Positions 20,154 to 26,139 of a DNA stretch of 26,139 nt are shown one piece after another; within the stretch, counting starts at the first letter, position 1, and each line of letters begins with the position of its first letter. The notes under the pieces are model-generated. The model had not been told where the DNA came from and ran no database searches. It worked only from the letters and a program-made list of their open reading frames with translations. The position numbers and the translations under genes were made by a program. The stretch comes from Spirogloea muscicola (Eukaryota; Streptophyta; Zygnematophyceae; Spirogloeales; Spirogloeaceae), in NCBI GenBank assembly GCA_009602725.1, contig WELB01000050.1, forward strand, positions 754,941-781,079, written 5' to 3'.

Positions 20154-20655
20154 TTAGCTCAATCGCACTTGCTCTAGTGATAGGCTGCATATGCGCAGCA
20201 GTGCTGCTCGAAGGAAGCCCGCTGGTGCCTTAGGAAGCCTGCTGATGCCTGGGCTACTCGCAGGCTAAACGATGCCTCGGAAAAGAGAGAATGGGCCAGC
20301 AGAGGCAAACCAGAATCGGGCAGCGGCTGCTGGCGCTGCTGGCGCGACATGTTGCCGAGCTCTGCTGGGCACCCGGCTGTGGTTGAGCGCGCGCTGGAGG
20401 AGCTTTGCAGGCTCTCGCAGAGGCGCCTCTCAGACTGGCAGACGTGACGCCTGTGGCGGTTGAGCTGCCGGCAGCTGCAAGTCAGCAGCAGCAGCAGCGC
20501 CTGCGGCAGCGGATCCGCTGCCGACGTCGAGTGCGGCCGCGGTGCCAGGGCCGTCGGGGCAGGACCGTGGAGGCAGGGAAGGGCTTTATCTGGAGGCTGG
20601 CCTGCGAGCCAAGGCTCTTGTAGAGCGGGGGGAGAGGGCTGCAGGCCGGTCCGGT

Positions 20656-21054
20656 GGAGGGAAGGGAGAAGGAGGGAGCGGGGAGAGAGAGGGGGAGAGG
20701 GAGGGAGGGGGGGCACAACGAAGACTGGCCAGCGCCAGCTGGCCGTGGGCCGTGGTTCCGCACGACCCATACCATCTGCGGCCTAGCCGAGCCACCTTCG
20801 AACCTTGTCCATCAATTGTGTCCTAGCCCTGTCATAGCCACTTTCCACGCTTTTCTCACTTTTCCACACCGGAAGCCAAGGAAGCCACTGCGTTCCAATT
20901 GGAGAGCTGCTTCCTCTGTTTATTTTCCTGCGCGGTTCTTTTGCAGCCCATCCCAAGATCCCGAGATCCCCCCCCCCGAGATCCCCACGCGCTCTCCCCG
21001 AGCGCCCCACGAACAGCAAAGGGACTTGCTCCCCCGAAGCATGATGAAGCTCCC
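20656..21054. other. spacer, left portion: purine-rich tract and unassigned DNA
   Basis: A G/A-rich tract runs from about 20656 to 20720 (GGGAGAAGGAGGGAGCGGGG and similar), followed by about 330 bases with no recognised feature. A run of ten C residues occurs near 20971. Long open frames here result from skewed composition. Confidence 0.5.
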
Positions 21055-21600
21055 TCGCCCTCCCCCCTCCCCTCCTTCCCCCCTCCCCGGCTNTCTCTCT
21101 CGCTTTCGGGCCACTCTCTCGCTCTCTCTCTCTCCCCATGCGCCTCCATTCCACTAGCTGGAGTGCCCGGATGGAGCCGCTCCCCACGTGCCCCGAACTG
21201 GCGGGAACCGCGGCGGGCCCGCCGCCGCGGAGGAGTCCAGGGCCAGGTGGCTTTACCTCCGCGGCGGCGGGCCCGCCGCGATTCCCGCCACTGACGGAGC
21301 ACGTGGGGAGTGGCCCATCTTTGTGAGCACGTGACTCCACCTCCGCGGCGGCGGGCCCGCCGCGATTCCTGCTACTGACGGAACACGTGAGGAGTGGACC
21401 CATCTTTGTGGGCACGTGACTCCACCTCCGCGGCGGCGGGCCCGCCGCGATTCCCGCCAACAAAGGGGCACGTTGGGGGCGGCCCATCCCGGGAGGCGAA
21501 TGGGGAGAGTGAGAGAGAGAGCGAGAGAGTGGCCCGAAAGCGAGAGAGAGGTGGAAAGGGGGGTGAGGATGAGGATGGCAAGCTAGAAGAGAGGGGGCGG
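21055..21600. repeat. nested palindrome centred near 21,320
   Basis: The stretch 21094-21150 (CTCTCTCGCTTTCGGGCCAC, then CT-rich sequence and CCCCATGCGCC) is the near reverse complement of about 21495-21555. The next inner part, 21170-21237, is the reverse complement of 21417-21500. The arms enclose the 85-bp repeats. One ambiguous base (N) occurs at 21093, showing that assembly was difficult here. Confidence 0.75.
21209..21475. repeat. 85-bp GC-rich tandem repeats with palindromes and CACGTG motifs
   Basis: Three direct units have GGGCCC centres at 21268, 21353 and 21438, a period of 85, plus one inverted unit centred at 21215. Each holds CGGCGGGCCCGCCG, which equals its own reverse complement, followed by CACGTG palindromes about 30 bases apart (near 21299, 21329, 21384 and 21414). 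CACGTG is the plant G-box core bound by bZIP and bHLH factors; function here is not shown. Confidence 0.8.
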
Positions 21601-22371
21601 GGAACGGGATCGAGGGGCCAGCGGCGGAGGGCGGATGCGGGACGGGAGGAGAGCGCGGGGGAGTGGTGGGGAGGGGGGGAGGAGGGGGACGGCGGCGGCA
21701 GGAGCGGCGGCGGCCAGCACTCTGCGCCACGCTACTCTGACGCGCGACTAATCTAGCTGATAGCGCCACGTAGCGCCACTTCCCGCTCCACCGCAGCACT
21801 GGTCGCGGCGCCCGGCTCACCGCGCCGCGCACCCGCGCACCACGGTCCACTAAATTAGCTTAGGGTTTGAAGGCAAAGGGGGAGAGAGCGACAGTAAGAG
21901 CGGCCCAAAAGCGAGAGAGAGGAAGAAAGAGGGGTTGAGAAGCGAGCTAGAAGGGAGGGGGACGGGACCGGGATTGGGGGCCCGGCGGCGGAGGGAGCGG
22001 GAGGAGGGGGGGAAGAGGGCGGGAGAGAAGAAAGCGGCTGCTGATATGAAAGAATCGGCTGTGAAATGCCAGCCAGATGCATACAGGTGTTCCTGACGGA
22101 GCCAAAGGCTAGGCAGACAGGCGCCCTCAATACCCCCGTGTCAGCAGTAGGAAGTCAGATGAGCTGAGGTGGAGTGGGGCAGGGGGGAGGAGGATGGCGG
22201 CGGCGGCAGGCGCCGCGGTGGGTGCTGCCCGGGCAGCCCAACGCCTTCCCCTGTGAAACGCCACTAAGCTAGCTCGTAGCGCTGCAAGCAGCTCCACCAC
22301 CGCCGGCGGGTAGCCGCACCTCGCCTTCCCCCCTCCCCCCCGCGGCGTCCTAACCCCCTGCAGCCCTCTCA
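21505..22371. repeat. two direct copies of a spacer repeat (21505-21860 and 21865-22371)
   Basis: Both copies begin with GGGGAGAG and GAGCGA-type purine runs, share GCGAGAGAGAGG, then AGCTAGAAG, GGGACGGGA-type words and CGGCGGAGG. Both end in a region with AGCGCCAC/ACGCCACTAAGCTAG-like and GCTCCACC words. The second copy is interrupted by the retrotransposon tail at 22033-22169. Confidence 0.55.
22033..22169 (-). mobile_element. 5'-truncated second copy of the retrotransposon 3' end
   Basis: On the minus strand, CCTCAGCTCATCTGACTTCC through CACCTGTATGCATCTGGCTG to TCAGCAGCCGCT matches 17750-17882 of the large element. The match includes the codons for the C-terminal residues SSSDFLLLTRGY and then the stop. 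The rest is missing, as is typical of aborted target-primed reverse transcription. Several substitutions separate it from the large copy, so it came from a different insertion event or source element. Confidence 0.85.
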
Positions 22372-22725
22372 CCCGGCACTACAAGAGCCTTGGCTCGCCA
22401 GCCTCAGATGAAGCCCCTCCCTGCCTCCACGGTCCTGCCCCGACGACCCTGGCACCGCGGCCGTAGTCGACGCCGTGCCGGTTGCCATCACTGGCTGGCA
22501 GTGGATCCGCTGCCGCGAGCGCTGCTGCTGTGCTGCACTTGCCGCTGCTGCCAGCTCGACAGCTGCCGAGTCCAACAGCCGCCAGCCTGAGAGGCGCCTC
22601 CCGAGAGCCTGAAAGCTCCTCCAGCGCGCGTTCAACCACAGCCGGGTGCCCAGCATATAACGGCACGATGTTGCGGCAGCAGCGCCAGCAGCCGCTGCCC
22701 AATTCCGGTTTGCCTCTGCTGGCCC

Positions 22726-23220
22726 ACTCTCTCTGTCCATACCACCTCTGTCCACTCTGTCCACTCTCTGTCCACTGGAGTGGAGTTTCTGTCCACTCCA
22801 CCACCACAACTCCACCATTCTCTGTCCACTCTCGGCTCACTCTCTGGCCACTAAAGATTGGACTCTCTGTCCACTCTCTGTCCACTCTCTGTCCACCTCT
22901 CTGTCCACCTCTCTGTCAACCACACACCACCACTGTTCACTCTCTGTCCACTCTCTGTCCACTGTGGACTCTCTGTCCACTGCGGACTCTCTGTCCACTG
23001 TGGACTCTCTGTCCACTGCGGACTCTCTGTCCACTGTGGACTCTCTGTCCACTGTGGACTCTCTGTCCACACTCTCTGTCCACTCTCTGTCCACCACTGT
23101 CCACCACCCTCTGTCCACACCACTCTCTGTCCACTACTGTCCACTCTCTGTCCACATTCTCTGTCCACTCCACACTCTTTGTCCACCACTCTCTGTCCAC
23201 TCTCTGTCCACTCTCTGTCT
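22726..23220. repeat. GTCCAC minisatellite with an 18-bp higher-order block
   Basis: About 490 bases are built from CTCTCTGTCCA-type 9- to 12-base units. From about 22955 to 23070 there is a regular 18-base unit, CTCTCTGTCCACTGTGGA, alternating at first with a TGCGGA variant. GTCCACTGTGGAC is a palindrome with a one-base centre, so single strands could fold into serial hairpins. All frames are open because the units lack stops; I do not regard these as genes. Confidence 0.92.
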
Positions 23221-23377
23221 AGTACAAGGCATCAGTTTAGCTTGGGAGTAGCCCAAGGCATCAGCAGGCCTCCCAAGGCGCCAGCGGGCTTCCTTCGAGC
23301 AGCACTGCTGCATAAAAAGCTCATCACTAGAGCAAGTGCGGAGGAGCTAATTGGCAAGGTTAAGAAGCATATGTTGC

Positions 23378-23629
23378 TCCACAGCCCTTCTGAGCTCTCT
23401 CCGACATGATGATGTTGCAATTGATACTACTGTTTGAGATTGTGCCGTTGCAGGAACCGAGGGTCTCGAAATGAAGCTGTACACTTGTGTCAAGATCTGC
23501 GAGGAGTGGAAGTCACTGAGTGAAGCCCTTGACTATTCGCCAGTGCAACCACGCCCGCTTGTGATGCACCTGGTATCACTGGTTTTGGGCGGCTTTCTGG
23601 CCTTCCTCGTCAGCAGCTCGGGCAACTAA
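23378..23629 (+). pseudogene. right-arm copy of the unrecognised membrane-segment frame, broken
   Basis: Same frame as 19827-20153 on the opposite arm: STALLSSLRHDDVAID, then an in-frame TGA at 23414, then MKLYTCVKICEEWKSLSEAL from the ATG at 23471, PVQPRPLVMHLVSLVLGGFL and a TAA at 23627. The part from the ATG encodes 52 residues without interruption. Matching residues across diverged DNA suggest that both arms descend from a protein-coding segment. Confidence 0.4.
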
Positions 23630-24784
23630 ATGCGCGCCAATGGCCACGCCGACGGGGACCCCAGGTGGAGTTTCTAACACTTGTCTTTCACGTTGGTGCA
23701 CTGAGCTGAGATGCATTACATGGACATCTGGTCCACTTCATGACTTGCATTGAAAGTCTCTGGTAGGACAGCCATGTATGTAAAGCAGAGTTGAGAATGA
23801 TAGAAAGTAGAGACTACAAGACTACGAGTGAATGCGGTTTGGTCTGCATGTGGCCATGAAGCTGATGACAAACTCTGCTCTTGTCTCAATAGGAACCCTG
23901 CCACCATACTACGTAGCTTTAAAAAAGTCTGTTGATGGATTGTTGAGGTATTGATGCGTTATCACAGGCCTGCAGCAGTGATGAGCCGTTTAAGTTGGGC
24001 CCCTATGGCTGACTTGCAGTTGTGTATATCTTTAATTTCCTATCTAAAGGGCTCTATCTCTCAACTTTGGAGATATCAGTCTACTTGACATGGCCCTCTT
24101 CAGCTGGGGCTCTGACTGCCTAACTGCTTGCACTGTGGTGCAAATACTTGATTTGCTACTAATTTCACTTCTGCTCTAAGCAGAAGCCAAGAATAAGTGG
24201 TCATCGACCATTGCTTGGAAGCCTCTTACTGTACCTTGTCAAAGAGTATGAAAGTCAACTTACCTCTTGACTAACATGTATGGTGCTTCATGCTGGTCAT
24301 TGGGGTGCATGTATCGATATTGTGTCGGTGTGTTGGTGAAGGTGGTTGCAAGCACGACCTTGTGTAGATTGTTTGACATCAGCCGCACCTGGTGGCTGCT
24401 ACTACAGTGAACAAGGGTGGTAGGAGGGCGCAGGGAGGCAATCCGGAGCAGGAGCCTAAAGATGGCCACTTGCTTGTGCAGGCAATATAAACGTCAATTC
24501 AAAACAGTCAGGTGGTAATCAAAGCTTGGATGTTATCCTTGTGCCACAATCTGCGAGACTGGCAGTCATTGAGTGAAAACCTTAACAATCCGCTGATGCT
24601 CAAACCCCGTCTGTACTGCACCTGGTAACAATGGTCTTGGGCAACAGTCTGGCCTTCATCCTCCACAGCCAGGTCTAAGCAATGTGCGCCGATGGCCAGG
24701 CTGATTAGGTGCAATTTGTCACCCTCGTCGAACTCCAAGCACTACAGTCACAAATGGCAATGGAATGTGTACTGAGTGATGGAA

Positions 24785-24804
24785 GGGGGGAGGGGGGGGG
24801 GGGG
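24785..24804 (+). repeat. G run (six G, one A, thirteen G)
   Basis: A run of G residues broken by one A on the plus strand of the right arm; the left arm has no equivalent. It could form a G-quadruplex or mark a slippage-prone site. Its exact length may be a sequencing estimate. Confidence 0.8.
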
Positions 24805-25769
24805 ACGTCCTGGCACCCAGCTGGCAGCTACATGTGGCAGGGTTGCGGGCTAGCGACCACGCCAAATACTCATCAGGCCGGAGTAGCAGGGCGAGGGTGT
24901 GGAGCTCAAGCTTCAAGGTGCTGTAGGCGCAGGTGCGTCTGCAGAGGGGCCCACAATGTCGTGTCTACGTAGCTTGGCATGAGCAACTTCAAGCAGACCG
25001 CCGCGGTGGTGCACAGCACGTGTAGATGAGCTATGGCTTAGAGGGTCCGCAGGTCACTAGGAGGTCAAGTGTACAAGTGCATTTCTGGATTGCTATTCCT
25101 TCGTTTCCTTCGTCGGGCTATAGCTTCGTTTCCTTCGTCGGGCCCTGGAAGCTTTCCTCATTCTCTTCAGACCTTGTTGATTTCTTTTGGGCTGACATCT
25201 TACAGCCATTGCCATGCATTTGAGAAGCTGTTTCTCTGAGTGTACAAAGAAGAAAGTGGCTTTTCCAATAGGGGCGGGGTCTGTAAAAGGCCAGTCCGAA
25301 GTTATCTGACAAATAGTGTACTGACATGGAATGACCTCCCTTCAATCATGCGCACCTCGCGCATTTCCTTCTTTTCTTTGGACTTGATGGTGTTGTAAGC
25401 TTCCTTGCCACGACTTTTTGCAACATGCCGCAGACTGGGGTCTTTATTTGGCCTGGTGTTGTCGTAGGTGGGCACGGGCCTGGGCTCACAATACTGAGCT
25501 TCGAATGGGTGCCCTTTTTGTTACTGTCTAGTTGGTGCCTCAATTGAGCTCAAGAAGGGCTCTTGGGAGCTGAGACGCTACCCCAAGCTCACAGACACTG
25601 TTGCCAGAGTCGCTCCGAGCTGCATCAGAATCAATGGTTGAGCTGACCTGAGGAGATGGGAGCGCGGAGAGAGAGTGAGAGGAAGGCGCGCTGTGCACTT
25701 GATATGAAAGCGTTGCCATTTCAAGCCAATACATTGTACAGACAAAAACTAATGCAAAGAAAAGGGGGC

Positions 25770-26139
25770 CTTGTTGACCCGTCCTACGACCACTTCTGGA
25801 GCTGCGGAATGAGTGGGGCAGCAACAGTGGCAGGAGGGATGGCAGGGGTGAGAATGAGGGCCGGAAAAGCCGATGAGGGCCTTGACGACCTGTCCATCAT
25901 CCACTTCTGGAGCTGCTAGAGGGGTAGGGCAGCAGCAGTGGCAGGAGGGATGGCGGAGGGGGGAAGGAGGGCCTGAAGAGCCGATGAGGGCCTTGATGAC
26001 CTGTCCTTCATCCACTTCTGGAGCCGCTCGAGGAGGAGGGCAGCAGCGGTGGCAGGAGGGATGGTGGAGGGAGGAAGGAGGGCCAGAAATGTTGGTGAGG
26101 ACCTTGACGACCTGTCCTTCATCCACTCCTGGAGCCGCT
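25770..26139 (-). repeat. 111-bp tandem satellite, open on the minus strand and continuing past the window
   Basis: The word CACTTCTGGAG (CACTCCTGGAG in the last) recurs at 25791, 25902, 26013 and 26124, an exact 111-base spacing. Since 111 is 37 codons, frames persist through the units. The minus strand is open from the window edge to about 25749, encoding 37-residue units with a VDEGQVIKALIG-like block and an HPSCHCCCP-like Cys/His cluster. A second minus frame (RLQKWMKDRSSR-like) is also largely open. Units differ by several non-synonymous changes, and I cannot tell whether the array is translated. The unit nearest the arm is the most degenerate. Confidence 0.85.

Larger units (their letters stand above)
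17892..20655 (+). repeat. left arm of the large inverted repeat, main part
   Basis: This stretch matches the reverse complement of the right arm in order: 17892-18470 with about 25050-25610, 18420-18790 with 24790-25070, 18790-19330 with 24190-24720, 19330-20275 with 23225-24190, and 20277-20655 with 22372-22735. Substitutions and small indels are frequent throughout, so the duplication is old and not an assembly echo. The right arm contains a minisatellite at the position corresponding to about 20276 that is missing here. Confidence 0.88.
22372..25690 (-). repeat. right arm of the large inverted repeat
   Basis: Reverse-complement counterpart of the left arm. Segments 22372-22735 and 23225-25690 correspond to 20655-20277 and to 20275-17892 plus 13384-13281. 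It lacks the retrotransposon and so records the pre-insertion sequence. Private changes include the minisatellite at 22726-23220, a G run at 24785-24804 and a 20-base tandem duplication (CTTCGTTTCCTTCGTCGGGC) at about 25100-25143. Confidence 0.88.

Noticed and set aside
20783-21850. 355-codon minus-strand frame in the spacer
   Set aside because: It runs through CT-rich arms, the 85-bp palindromic repeats and an ambiguous base. Its length comes from biased composition and it has no recognisable domain.
22955-23070. Regular 18-bp repeats considered as a CRISPR array
   Set aside because: There are no unique spacers, the units are contiguous, the host is eukaryotic and no cas genes are nearby; it is a minisatellite.
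22837-23251. Long open frames across the GTCCAC minisatellite on both strands
   Set aside because: All frames are open only because the short repeat unit contains no stop codon; the peptides are pure repeats with no conserved domain.

Overview
The window reads as nuclear DNA of a eukaryote from the green lineage, most likely an alga. Its genes are split by spliceosomal introns, coding exons are richer in G+C than introns and spacers, and the cyclin L exons follow the plant CYCL1 pattern almost residue for residue. Degenerate plant-type TTTAGGG/CCCTAAA motifs recur in non-coding DNA. I cannot name the species. Gene identities rest on recalled family motifs plus codon phase: nearly every proposed exon joins its neighbour in the same phase. 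No database search was possible. I saw no tRNA, rRNA or CRISPR array.

Left part, 1-13,280: four ordinary housekeeping genes. PIGB (GPI mannosyltransferase 3, plus strand, 88-2724) has lost its 5' end behind an 87-base T run that is probably an assembly edge. Cyclin L (minus, 3530-5463) converges on it. MFSD1 (major facilitator transporter, plus, 6457-10382) diverges from cyclin L across a shared 1-kb promoter region holding telomere-like motifs and repeat fragments. A TraB-domain gene (minus, 10697-13128) converges on MFSD1. The four belong to unrelated processes (GPI anchor synthesis, splicing and transcription, lysosome-type transport, organelle membrane function), so adjacency implies no pathway.

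Right part, 13,281-26,139: a repeat-built region. Its backbone is a large, old inverted repeat. The left arm is 13281-13384 plus 17892-20655; the right arm is 22372-25690. The left arm is split by a nearly complete R2-type non-LTR retrotransposon (13385-17891). The right arm preserves the matching empty site, which fixes the insertion point and a 4-base target duplication. The right arm in turn holds a roughly 490-bp GTCCAC minisatellite that the left arm lacks. The spacer (20656-22371) contains a smaller nested palindrome, an 85-bp GC-rich repeat array with CACGTG motifs, and a truncated second copy of the retrotransposon tail. A 111-bp tandem satellite runs off the right edge.

The points most worth a second look are the retrotransposon's 376-bp tandem duplication, whose two copies differ at 11 sites that are all synonymous; a small inversion between the arms bounded by a perfect 10-bp inverted repeat; and an unrecognised reading frame kept in both arms.
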